59,796 bases of DNA from Methylophilaceae bacterium. GTDB taxonomy: Bacteria > Pseudomonadota > Gammaproteobacteria > Burkholderiales > Methylophilaceae. The notes below the pieces were generated by a model. That model had not been told where the DNA came from, made no database searches, and saw nothing but the letters and a program-made list of their open reading frames with translations. The position numbers and the translations under genes were made by a program. Shown here piece by piece: positions 28,261 to 36,181 of the stretch; positions within the stretch are counted from its first letter, which is position 1; every line of letters starts with the position of its first letter. The DNA lies in the NCBI GenBank assembly GCA_027488395.1, contig JAIYBT010000018.1, forward strand, positions 1-59,796, given 5' to 3'.

Positions 28261-29952
28261 TTACTTTTCCTGCGTGGTCCAACTCGAGAGTACATTTGCC
28301 ACCAACCGTGGGTTTTCCTGTGCAATTTGCTTGGCCGCCAATAAGGTTTGATCCATGCCAGTCAGTGGTTGGTTGGCTATTGCGGGGGTGTCACCGCTTA
28401 AGGTCACCAGCGCATCTTGATCTGCCGGACTCCCATCCGCGTTGACTGCTGCGCCATTGGGTAAGGCTTGGGTGGCGGCTAAGTTTGCAAGTTTTTTCTC
28501 TTCACCGGTGAGTTTCAACGTCATCGGTTTGAGGAGTTTTTTATAAATCAGCATCAACACCACTAGGCTTGCGATAAAACGTAAGGCATCTTTGCCATAC
28601 TCAATCATTTGGGGATCTTTCCATAACGGCGGCTCCACCAGTTTTTCTTGTAACTCTGCTGCAAACGGCGTGTTCACCACAGAAATGGTATCGCCACGTT
28701 CTTTATTAAAGCCCATCGCTTGCATGGCAAGATCACTGACTTGTTGTTTCTCTGCCGCATTCAGCGCACGGTAGGTGGTTTTACCTGTGCTATCAATCAC
28801 TGGCATATGGTTGACCACCACAGCCACATGCAAGCGTTTAATACCGCCTTTTGGCTGTTGCATATAGCTGACGGTTTTATCCACTTCGTAATTGGTGGTG
28901 CTGTCTTTTTGGGTATTTTGTGGCGCCGCCGCAGCCGCAGCATTGGCTTGGCCCTCAGGTGCAGTGATCGGTGCTGCGGGGTCAGGCGGTGGCTGGTTGG
29001 TCAATGCGCCTGGCACAGCACCGTTATCGCCTGAGGCACTTTGCGATTCGTGGGTTTGCGCACTACGCACTGCCATCGCATCTGGTTTGGTGTTGGGTTT
29101 ATAAGATTCAGCGGCTTGCTCTGTTACTGAAAAATCAATTTCAGCACTGGCTTCGGCATGCACATTTTTCACGCCCACAATCGGCGTGATAATCGATTCA
29201 ACACGGCGAGCAATGCTAGATTGCATGCCTTCTACGTAGGCCATTTGTTCGGGGTCTAAGCCGTTTTGTTTGAGTTTGTTGGCAGTGTCGGACAATAAAT
29301 GTCCGTTTTGATCGACCACCGTGACATGGTCTGCAGACAAGTTAGGCACACTGCTCGCCACCAAATGCACCACCGCACCCACTTGTTGCGCGTCTAATCG
29401 ACGACCATTATGTACGTTGAGCAATACCGAAGCGGTGGGATGTTGTTGTTCACGCACAAACACGCTGGGCTTGGGAATCGCCAAGTGAATACGCGCCGCT
29501 TGCACGGCAGAAATCGATTGAATGCTACGCTCTAACTCGCCTTCTAGGCCGCGCTGAAAATTCACTTGCTCGACGAATTGAGAAACGCCAAATTTTTGAT
29601 TCTCTAAAAGCTCAAAGCCAATATTGCCACCTTTGGGTAAGCCCATGGCGGCCAATTTTAACCGTGCTTGATGCACTTGTTCGGCCGGTACCAAAATGGC
29701 ACCACCGCCTTCTGCAAATTGATAAGGGATGTTCAACTTATCGAGTTCAGCCACGATGGCACCACCATCTTTATCGGCATAGTTTGAAAACAACACACGA
29801 TAATCAGGCTTTTGACTCCACAACCAAAACACCACCATCACCGCCACAATCGCAGCGATGCCTGCCACCAGCATTAATTTTTGCCCAATCTGTCCTAGGC
29901 CTGCTGCACCAGTGATCGATTTGTTTTCAAGTGCGATAGCATCTGCGGCCAT
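28261..29952 (-). CDS. fliF: Flagellar MS-ring protein FliF
   Basis: 563 aa. Two membrane helices (about 25-46, LVAGIAAIVAVMVVFWLWSQ, and about 453-473, LRFIASLVVLMLIYKKLLKP). Periplasmic ring-building motifs include YRVLFSNYADKDGGAIVAEL, NFQRGLEGELERSIQSI and LAIPKPSVFVREQQHPTASV. The periplasmic part contains a Pro/Ala/Gln-rich insertion near residues 310-350. The C-terminus that binds FliG is present. GGAGGT precedes the ATG. It heads fliFGHIJK and is divergent from fliE. Confidence 0.96.
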   Translation of the reverse strand: MAADAIALENKSITGAAGLGQIGQKLMLVAGIAAIVAVMVVFWLWSQKPDYRVLFSNYADKDGGAIVAELDKLNIPYQFAEGGGAILVPAEQVHQARLKLAAMGLPKGGNIGFELLENQKFGVSQFVEQVNFQRGLEGELERSIQSISAVQAARIHLAIPKPSVFVREQQHPTASVLLNVHNGRRLDAQQVGAVVHLVASSVPNLSADHVTVVDQNGHLLSDTANKLKQNGLDPEQMAYVEGMQSSIARRVESIITPIVGVKNVHAEASAEIDFSVTEQAAESYKPNTKPDAMAVRSAQTHESQSASGDNGAVPGALTNQPPPDPAAPITAPEGQANAAAAAAPQNTQKDSTTNYEVDKTVSYMQQPKGGIKRLHVAVVVNHMPVIDSTGKTTYRALNAAEKQQVSDLAMQAMGFNKERGDTISVVNTPFAAELQEKLVEPPLWKDPQMIEYGKDALRFIASLVVLMLIYKKLLKPMTLKLTGEEKKLANLAATQALPNGAAVNADGSPADQDALVTLSGDTPAIANQPLTGMDQTLLAAKQIAQENPRLVANVLSSWTTQEK

Positions 29953-30191
29953 CTAAACCTCCATCCATAAGCCTGCTAAACATGCGGGTAACTATCCACG
30001 GATAACCGTGCAAAAGCGCAGCATAGGTCGCTGTCTTAAACCCGTTTTGATAGGCTTCATTATGCGCGCAGGCGGTGTATTCAAATCTGCAAATAAGACG
30101 GATTAAACGCACCTATTTTGACCAGCATGCACTGGGTTGCAATGGTAAAGTGTGCAACATCCAATCACACTATTATGCAAAGGAGTCCAAC

Positions 30192-30548
30192 ATGAGCGTA
30201 GGCGGTATTGATGCACAACGCATCACGTCCATGCTGGCACAGCTGCGTGCCGCGGCACAAAAACCAGAAGGTGTGGGCGCTGCACCCGTGTTGCCAGCCG
30301 CATCCGCTGCCAGCCCCACCAGTCAAGTCAGCTTTAGTGATGCTTTGAAAGCCTCGCTCGATCAAGTCAATAACATGCAACTGCAAGCAGAAAAGATGGG
30401 CAAAGATTTTGCGATGGGCAACGATGATGTCAGCCTGTCCGATGTCATGATTAATGGTCAAAAAGCCAATATTGCGTTTCAAGCCACGGTGCAAGTACGC
30501 AATAAATTGGTCAGTGCCTACCAAGACATGATGAATATGCAAGTCTAA
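30192..30548 (+). CDS. fliE: Flagellar MS ring-rod junction protein FliE
   Basis: 118 aa from ATG 30192, preceded by AAGGAGT; upstream in-frame codons from 30075 are not coding-like. Family features: VSFSDALKASLDQVNNMQLQ, FAMGNDDVSLSDVMINGQKA and FQATVQVRNKLVSAYQDMMN. It connects the MS ring to the FlgB rod and opens export. It is the only fli gene on the plus strand here, divergent from fliF. Its last 18 bases, stop codon included, are duplicated in tandem immediately downstream (30549-30566), so the stop is unaffected. Confidence 0.95.
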   Translation: MSVGGIDAQRITSMLAQLRAAAQKPEGVGAAPVLPAASAASPTSQVSFSDALKASLDQVNNMQLQAEKMGKDFAMGNDDVSLSDVMINGQKANIAFQATVQVRNKLVSAYQDMMNMQV

Positions 30549-30566
30549 ATGAATATGCAAGTCTAA
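30531..30566 (+). repeat. 18-bp perfect tandem duplication at the fliE stop
   Basis: ATGAATATGCAAGTCTAA occurs at 30531-30548 (the fliE end) and again at 30549-30566 without a gap. The second copy encodes only M-N-M-Q-V-stop. Confidence 0.95.
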
Positions 30567-30634
30567 TTACATCACAACTACATCCTTTAATGCGGCCCAT
30601 CCAGCGGTCAACCATGCGCTGCCGTCAACGGCTT

Positions 30635-30670
30635 GCACAACGCTAAGTACTCGCGCAACGCTAAGTATGC
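30635..30670. repeat. 18-bp imperfect tandem repeat between fliE and the FlhB-C-like gene
   Basis: GCACAACGCTAAGTACTC (30635-30652) followed by GCGCAACGCTAAGTATGC (30653-30670); 15 of 18 positions agree. No coding or promoter role is visible. Confidence 0.85.
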
Positions 30671-30687
30671 CGTACCGCTAGCCACCT

Positions 30688-31005
30688 TCATTTACTGGGT
30701 GGCGCAACGTCCACCACCGTCTCTGGCATCGCAACTTGCTGTCCCTGCTCCAGTTGATATAGCCAAGCCAAAATTTCTGCAATGGCTTGATACAGTTGGG
30801 GGGGAATATGTTGATCCAACTCCACTTGCATGAGCAAACTCATCAACGCTTTAGATTCATGCACGAACACCGCATGCTCTTTCGCCAGCGCAATCATGCG
30901 CTCAGCCAATAAGCCCTGCCCTTTCGCCACCACCCGCGGCGCACGATCGCCTGTTTCGTATGCCAATGCCACTGCGGTTTGGGTCAAGCGTTTATCCACC
31001 GGCAT
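30688..31005 (-). CDS. FlhB C-terminal-domain-like export switch protein (FlhB2)
   Basis: 105 aa with no membrane helices. It resembles the cytoplasmic domain of FlhB/YscU: TAVALAYETGDRAPRVVAKG, GLLAERMIALAKEHAVFVHE, LMSLLMQVELDQHIPPQLYQ and AIAEILAWLYQL. The NPTH self-cleavage site of full FlhB is not present; the protein begins about where FlhB-CC (the part after cleavage) begins. It overlaps the upstream FliK-like gene by 14 bases, so the two are translated together. Such free FlhB-C homologues occur beside flagellar genes in other bacteria, but their role in the switch from hook to filament export is not settled. Confidence 0.85.
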   Translation of the reverse strand: MPVDKRLTQTAVALAYETGDRAPRVVAKGQGLLAERMIALAKEHAVFVHESKALMSLLMQVELDQHIPPQLYQAIAEILAWLYQLEQGQQVAMPETVVDVAPPSK

Positions 31006-32080
31006 CGATCACCCCTTGTGATATTTGCACCGATGCGAGCGACAATCCGGCTTGAGATAACTGATTGACCAATTGTTGACGCCCTGCTTTGAGTTGGTGT
31101 TGGCTATTGGTGGTGTCCGCTTCCAAGCGAATACTGAACTGACCATCGATCATGGTGATGCGCACGCCCACTTCGCCTAACTGCGGCATGGTGAGGGTTA
31201 AATTACTCATCAACATCTCGGGGGTGGCGTGATCGCTCGCCTGCGCGGCTGGCCGTTCACTGACTTGCCAAGTCATGGTTTGGCCGGGCCATACCTCGCC
31301 TTGCCAAGTCAGGCGCTGTTGTTCCAATATTTGCAGTTGTTGTGCCACCGTATTCGGGGCTTGAAAATTCGCCTGATTTTGTGGCTCTTGTAATAACTGA
31401 TGCCAAGGCCGCGTGCCTAACGTGGCTTCTTTTAAATGGCTTTCATAAAACAACCCTGAACGGTCCAGCGCATGCTTGAGCTCTTGGGCCAATACTTGGG
31501 ATTTTTCAGGATGTTGACTGATCACCTCGCGCGCCCGCAACGTAGCAGCGTCTGTTGGCAATGGTGAGGCACTTAGCCATTGCTGTAACTGCTGCGCTGG
31601 TCGGCTTAAGCGCACATCACTGGCTTGATTGAGCAAGCTGGTTAAGCCTGCTTGCACTGGCGCAGCATCGGCTTGCGCATCGGTCTGCCCGAGTGCAGCG
31701 GTCAGGGTGGAGACGGCACTGTCCGCACGCCATTTCACTTCTGGCGCAGATTGCGAAGTGGCACCACGTAATACCTGTAATTGTAACCGCTGGCCTTCAG
31801 GCATCATGGCTGGCAACTGCATCCACACTTGTTGCGTGCCAAGTTCTGGATGGCTGAGATTGACTTTGAACATCGCCAATTGCGCAGGCAAGGTTGGCGA
31901 GGCTGGCGCTGCTTGCTTTTGTAAAATGGTGGCAGAAAACTGCAGGCCAGGCTTTAAGCGTTGCCATAACGGCGATTCTGCGCTGGCGGCTTCTACGGGT
32001 GAAATCGATGAGATTGCTTGCAAGCCCTCGGCGGCCATCGGCTGATAGCGCGCAGCAAGGACTTGTGAAACAGGGATCAT
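30992..32080 (-). CDS. Second FliK-like hook-length control protein
   Basis: 362 aa. Gln/Ala/Pro-rich through the first 270 residues, ending in a Flg_hook-type domain (about 270-360: LTLTMPQLGEVGVRITMIDG, FSIRLEADTTNSQHQL, GRQQLVNQLSQAGLSLASVQ). The overall layout equals FliK, but the sequence is clearly different from the fliK at 23032-24384. It begins right at the fliT stop and overlaps the FlhB-C-like gene, a FliK/FlhB-like pair within the filament-cap chaperone operon. It could modulate substrate switching or be specific to another stage. Assigned from the C-terminal domain and context. Confidence 0.8.
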   Translation of the reverse strand: MIPVSQVLAARYQPMAAEGLQAISSISPVEAASAESPLWQRLKPGLQFSATILQKQAAPASPTLPAQLAMFKVNLSHPELGTQQVWMQLPAMMPEGQRLQLQVLRGATSQSAPEVKWRADSAVSTLTAALGQTDAQADAAPVQAGLTSLLNQASDVRLSRPAQQLQQWLSASPLPTDAATLRAREVISQHPEKSQVLAQELKHALDRSGLFYESHLKEATLGTRPWHQLLQEPQNQANFQAPNTVAQQLQILEQQRLTWQGEVWPGQTMTWQVSERPAAQASDHATPEMLMSNLTLTMPQLGEVGVRITMIDGQFSIRLEADTTNSQHQLKAGRQQLVNQLSQAGLSLASVQISQGVIDAGG

Positions 32081-32413
32081 TTATCGGGCATCCGGGGGTA
32101 GCCGAGAAACACTTTGCGCATCAAAAATCATATCGGTAATACGATGCATGACAGGGTACAGTAAGGCGCGTATCTCACCATCATCGGCTAAAATTTGTTG
32201 CAGCAATTGCTTTTTACGTTTGAGCAATGGCGGTAACAGCGCTTCATGTTGGCTTTTCAGGCTTTGTTCAATGGCGCGAATCACCTCGACTTTAATCATA
32301 TAAGATTGCTCCAGCTCAGACACTTTTTCCCAAGCATCTTGTTTGGCAGCAATCAGCATCTGCGCCATGATTTTTGACGCAGACTCGTAGGTGTTGATCA
32401 ATGCTTCTGACAT
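32081..32413 (-). CDS. fliT: Flagellar chaperone FliT-like protein
   Basis: 110 aa from ATG 32413, with CAGGAG 6-11 bases upstream; the frame is open to 32536 but that part overlaps fliS. Small and helical: LINTYESASKIMAQMLIAAK, WEKVSELEQSYMIKVEVIRA and PLLKRKKQLLQQILADDGEI match the FliT helix pattern. FliT is the export chaperone of the filament cap FliD and, in some bacteria, a regulator of FlhDC. Position one base after the fliS stop supports the call; sequence alone is weak because the family diverges. Confidence 0.82.
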   Translation of the reverse strand: MSEALINTYESASKIMAQMLIAAKQDAWEKVSELEQSYMIKVEVIRAIEQSLKSQHEALLPPLLKRKKQLLQQILADDGEIRALLYPVMHRITDMIFDAQSVSRLPPDAR

Positions 32414-32414
32414 C

Positions 32415-32915
32415 CTACGCTCCTGCGACAGATAAACGATGGAAACCGTGATTGATTTGTACCTCAGAGGATTTTTGCTGCACCAGTTGTCCCAATGCGT
32501 TGTTTGCGGTGGGGGCGACTTGAGCTTGCTTCTCAATCGACTCCCAAGCCCCTTTTAAATCATGTAACAAATCGATAATTTCCTGTAACTTGCGGGTATC
32601 TTTGCGGATACTGGCTTGTACCAAACTGCGGATCATATATTGATAGAGTTCGTCCAAACTCAGGGCAATTTGACCGCCTTTGTGTTTATTTAAGCTCGTA
32701 CGCAAACCACTTTCAATGATAGAAGTAGCATGCGTAATGTATTCGCCTTTGTGCACAATATCCTCTTGTTGCATGGCTTGTTTGGCTTTGATGCATGCAG
32801 TAATTGCACCATCATAAAGCATTACAATCAGCTTCACTGGGCTCGCATCGACGACACCGGTTTCCAATCCCACGGATTGATAAATCTGTGCGCCAAACTT
32901 TTTAGAACCAAACAT
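32415..32915 (-). CDS. fliS: Flagellin export chaperone FliS
   Basis: 166 aa, about 30-40 residues longer than typical FliS because of a C-terminal tail (after residue ~128, QAQVAPTANNALGQLVQQ...). Core: SPVKLIVMLYDGAITACIKA, SIIESGLRTSLNKHKGGQIA, LSLDELYQYMIRSLVQASI and LLHDLKGAWESI. It binds the flagellin C-terminus and prevents premature assembly. AAGGAG lies before the ATG. It follows fliD by 52 bases. Confidence 0.95.
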   Translation of the reverse strand: MFGSKKFGAQIYQSVGLETGVVDASPVKLIVMLYDGAITACIKAKQAMQQEDIVHKGEYITHATSIIESGLRTSLNKHKGGQIALSLDELYQYMIRSLVQASIRKDTRKLQEIIDLLHDLKGAWESIEKQAQVAPTANNALGQLVQQKSSEVQINHGFHRLSVAGA

Positions 32916-32967
32916 CGTTTTCTCCTTAATAAGCCGTTGTTGTCGTGTATGTATTGTTTAACGGCAA

Positions 32968-34665
32968 CTAACCGGAATTATTAAGGGCATTTATTTGTTG
33001 AGCGAGATAACTACTGGTACTTTGCATGCTCGCTAAGAGCGCATCTAATCTGGAGTATTGCGCACGATAGCGGGCTTCAATGGCTGGCAATTTAGCACTG
33101 AGGGCGTCAGATTTCTTATTGAGCGCTTTAATCGAGGTTTGTAATCCATCGGTTTTAGACTGTACAGGGCCATTGGCTTCTAACCATTCGGTAATTTGGC
33201 TACTGAGGTCCCCTGCTAACCCTAAACTGAAGGTCACTGTGCCTCGACTACCGAGGGTGGTGCCCCCAATATTTAACTTTAACCCACGGCTATTATCTTC
33301 CGTAGATACCGTCAACACCGATCCCTCGCCCGAGGCATTAACGCCATTGACGGTACCGGCCACATTGCCACTGCCGGTCCCAGCAAGCTGCGTAATATTG
33401 ACGGGATAAACACCAGGTTTGGTCAAAGACGAACTACTGACATAACTCACCTGCGAATCCGTGGCTACCGCCGACGGGCCAAATAACTTACCAATGTCGG
33501 CTAAATTCGTCGCCATGGCGGTATCTAAACGATCATTATTAATGGCAAGTTTGCCGTCTTGTCCAAACGCAATCCCAATATCATTGAGGGATTTAAACGT
33601 GGTGGCGGTGGTGGACTGTTGCGACATCATGGCACGTAATCTAGTTGATATGGTTCTGACCGAGGCATCACCCAGTAAAGGCCCGTTGGCAGACGAGCCG
33701 CCTTCGACAAACCTGGTCAAGTTGCCCATACTGGTAGTCAAGCTGTTGTAAGCATCAACAAAGCTTTTGACCGATTCTTTAATCGCATTGGTATCGGTGG
33801 CCACCTCTAGCGTCATTGGCGCGGCCGTGATGGTTTTTAAATTGAGGGTAAGCCCCTCAATGACATCGGTAATGGTATTACTGGCTTTGCTAATCGCTAG
33901 CCCATCGACCGTCATTAAAGCATTATTGGCTGCCACCAGTTGCGTCATATTCTGACCACTGCCCGCGCTGGCCAACGGATCAAACGCTAAACTTGATAAG
34001 CCACTGGCATCGGTCGCATCACCATCGGCATCCACGACGTCAATTTTGAGACTATTGACAGCACCCGTATCTTTAGACGTGATGACCAAACGATTGCCTG
34101 TACCGTCGTTGACAATGGAGGCTGAGACAGATGCATTTTGTGCGTTAATCGCGTCTCTCACCCCCGTTAATGAGTTATTGCCACTGGTAATTTCTACGGT
34201 AATGGGAGTTTTAGCGGTATTGGCATCAAAGCTTGCGGCAGTGCCCGCCGTGGCATTGGCTGGCGTAAAGGCGCCAAATGAGATCGTTAAGGTGCCTGTA
34301 CCGATGACACTGGCAGTCGAGGCATACGCATTGGTGGCAAGCTTTTGCGAGCTGGCCAATTGGCTAACAGCGAGACTATACGTTCCTTTGCTAGCAGATC
34401 CATTGGCGGTGGCCGTGAGACTGCTTGTATCAGACAGATTCACGGTTTGCGCATTAAATTTGCTGGGGGTCGCCAGTTTATCTAACGCGGTTTGAAAAGT
34501 ACTTAAGCCACTTTTCAGCGTGCCGAAGGCTGAGACTTTGGTGTTATAGGCGGATATCTGGTTGCGAATAGTCGTTAACGGCTGCCGCTCAATCGACATC
34601 AAGCCACTGACAATTGACTCAATCGCCAATCCTGAGGCCCCAGTACTAGATGTTATTGTCGCCAT
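32968..34665 (-). CDS. fliD: Flagellar filament cap protein FliD (HAP2)
   Basis: 565 aa. N-terminal TSSTGASGLAIESIVSGLMS and IERQPLTTIRNQISAYNTKV are the FliD start; a variable Ala/Thr/Asp-rich exposed middle part; C-terminal LSAKLPAIEARYRAQYSRLD and ALLASMQSTSSYLAQQINAL. It forms the cap under which flagellin folds. It is in order flaG-fliD-fliS-fliT on the minus strand, 30 bases after flaG. Confidence 0.97.
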   Translation of the reverse strand: MATITSSTGASGLAIESIVSGLMSIERQPLTTIRNQISAYNTKVSAFGTLKSGLSTFQTALDKLATPSKFNAQTVNLSDTSSLTATANGSASKGTYSLAVSQLASSQKLATNAYASTASVIGTGTLTISFGAFTPANATAGTAASFDANTAKTPITVEITSGNNSLTGVRDAINAQNASVSASIVNDGTGNRLVITSKDTGAVNSLKIDVVDADGDATDASGLSSLAFDPLASAGSGQNMTQLVAANNALMTVDGLAISKASNTITDVIEGLTLNLKTITAAPMTLEVATDTNAIKESVKSFVDAYNSLTTSMGNLTRFVEGGSSANGPLLGDASVRTISTRLRAMMSQQSTTATTFKSLNDIGIAFGQDGKLAINNDRLDTAMATNLADIGKLFGPSAVATDSQVSYVSSSSLTKPGVYPVNITQLAGTGSGNVAGTVNGVNASGEGSVLTVSTEDNSRGLKLNIGGTTLGSRGTVTFSLGLAGDLSSQITEWLEANGPVQSKTDGLQTSIKALNKKSDALSAKLPAIEARYRAQYSRLDALLASMQSTSSYLAQQINALNNSG

Positions 34666-34695
34666 CGTATTCTCCAGATTTCTTTCATCACATCG

Positions 34696-35043
34696 CTAAA
34701 CAGTCTGTCGAATCACGAGTCCTCGCAGCTTGTCTAGTGTTTTACTAATGGCCAGTACTTCCTCGTTGGGAATCTGACGCAATACTTTTTGTGTCTCGGT
34801 ATCTACAACCTTGACGACAATACGGTCTGTTTCATCATCAATCGAAAACTGTATTGTCTGTAACGCGGGTGCTACATAGTCATTCAATTTTTTTACAGCC
34901 CCTGTTAACGATGCTTTATCGAGCACTTCTGCAGGCTTTGCGTCGCCACTGGCTTCTGCATATTTCACCAGTTTCAAACTATTTGCCGCAGACACCCCTG
35001 GTAAAGCGCGATTGCCACCGACACCATCCAATGATTGAGTCAT
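34696..35043 (-). CDS. flaG: FlaG family flagellar protein
   Basis: 115 aa. The C-terminal FlaG domain (about 50-115) has LNDYVAPALQTIQFSIDDET, DRIVVKVVDTETQKVLRQIP and EEVLAISKTLDKLRGLVI. FlaG proteins affect filament length in several polar-flagellated bacteria. It lies between fliC (72 bases, with a strong stem-loop) and fliD. Confidence 0.94.
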   Translation of the reverse strand: MTQSLDGVGGNRALPGVSAANSLKLVKYAEASGDAKPAEVLDKASLTGAVKKLNDYVAPALQTIQFSIDDETDRIVVKVVDTETQKVLRQIPNEEVLAISKTLDKLRGLVIRQTV

Positions 35044-35068
35044 GATGTTGCTCCTCTGCTTAGCCTAA

Positions 35069-35094
35069 ATCCACAGAGGCGAACCCCTGTGGAT
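35069..35094 (-). terminator. Stem-loop with UUCG tetraloop between fliC and flaG
   Basis: On the minus strand an 11-bp stem (ATCCACAGGGG pairs with CCTCTGTGGAT, one G-U) closes a TTCG tetraloop. No T-run follows, so it is more likely a partial terminator or RNA-stabilising/processing structure that lowers flaG-fliD relative to fliC than a complete terminator. Confidence 0.7.
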
Positions 35095-35115
35095 GTGATT
35101 GATCCGTATTGAGAA

Positions 35116-35919
35116 TTAACCTCTCAACAGAGACATCACGCTATTTGGCAACTGATTCGCTTGCGCCAACATCGCTGTACCAGCCTGTTGCAAGATCTGA
35201 GCACGTGTCAACTTCGCGGTTTCAGCAGCGTAGTCAGCATCCATGATGCGAGACTTCGCAGAAGACAAGTTTTCTGAAGATACTTGCAAGTTAGCAATTA
35301 CAGATTCAAAACGGTTTTGGTAAGCACCCAAGTTAGCACGGGTGGTGTTCGCTGCATCTAAAGCGGCATCAATGGCGGTCAAGGCTGCAGTGGCACCTGC
35401 GACATCAGATACGTTACCGCCCATGGTGATGTTGCTGCTTTGTACTGCGGCCATTTCAATGGTATCGCTAGTACCTGCACCGATTTGGAAAGTCGTTGCA
35501 GAACCAAATACAGAGTTACCATTAAATTTTGTGTTATCAGTAATACGTGTAATTTCAGAAGCTAATTGTTGATATTCAGCATCTAAGTTTGCACGATCAC
35601 CAGAAGCGTAGGAGCCGTTGGCTGCCTGTACTGCTAATTCACGCATACGTTGTAAGGCATCAGTCACTTTACCAACAGCGCCTTCAGCAGTTTGTGCGAA
35701 AGAGATTGCATCGTTTGTGTTACGAACTGCAACGTCTTGACCGCGAATTTGTGCATCCATACGGGTTGCAATGGCTAAGCCTGCAGCGTCATCTTTAGCA
35801 CTGTTGATACGCATGCCTGAAGACAAACGTTGAATCGAAGTATTCAAGCCTGCTTGTGAGGCATTTAAGTTACGTTGTGCGTTTAATGATGAAATGTTGG
35901 TGTTAATTACTGAAGCCAT
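35116..35919 (-). CDS. fliC: Flagellin FliC
   Basis: 267 aa, a short flagellin. The conserved N-terminal D0/D1 (VINTNISSLNAQRNLNASQA, LSSGMRINSAKDDAAGLAIA) and C-terminal D1/D0 (RANLGAYQNRFESVIANLQV, AETAKLTRAQILQQAGTAML) parts are almost adjacent; only ~60-70 residues, Ser/Thr/Ala-rich, lie between (about 130-195), so large outer D2/D3 domains are absent. AAAGGAG lies 8 bases before the ATG, and a sigma-28 promoter lies 114-140 bases upstream. Two large sugar-transfer genes sit directly upstream in the same direction, suggesting that the filament is glycosylated on the surface-exposed Ser/Thr. Confidence 0.97.
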   Translation of the reverse strand: MASVINTNISSLNAQRNLNASQAGLNTSIQRLSSGMRINSAKDDAAGLAIATRMDAQIRGQDVAVRNTNDAISFAQTAEGAVGKVTDALQRMRELAVQAANGSYASGDRANLDAEYQQLASEITRITDNTKFNGNSVFGSATTFQIGAGTSDTIEMAAVQSSNITMGGNVSDVAGATAALTAIDAALDAANTTRANLGAYQNRFESVIANLQVSSENLSSAKSRIMDADYAAETAKLTRAQILQQAGTAMLAQANQLPNSVMSLLRG

Positions 35920-36032
35920 GTTAAATCTCCTTTAGAGTCGTATATCAAGTTAAGTGTTACATCGTCATGTTACTTTCAACGTTGATCGCTTGTTGCTCAC
36001 TTAATTTTTGCTATCTCGCGTTGTTAATTTAG

Positions 36033-36059
36033 TTATCGACGCAATCAGAAATTTCTTTA
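36033..36059 (-). promoter_or_regulatory. Sigma-28 promoter of fliC
   Basis: Read on the minus strand: TAAA (36059-36056), 15-base spacer, GTCGATAA (36040-36033). One mismatch to the consensus GCCGATAA. It gives a leader of about 105 bases. It lies between the GT/FkbM gene and fliC, so fliC can be expressed independently. Confidence 0.85.
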
Positions 36060-36181
36060 ATATTTCAATCAATTTCTTTTTGTTCGATCATGCACTTGAA
36101 ACCTTTTACGACCCTCCGGAAAAAAACTTTAGAACAATTAAACAATGTAGTTACCGCCAGCCATTGCAGGCGATGCAGCCG

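Noticed and set aside
30125..30160. TGCAC..TTGCA upstream of fliE, similar to a sigma-54 promoter
   Set aside because: The spacing is one base short and the -24 GG is missing, so the match is not good enough.
30635..30670. CRISPR-like repeats near fliE
   Set aside because: Only two 18-bp units with no spacers and no cas genes in the window.
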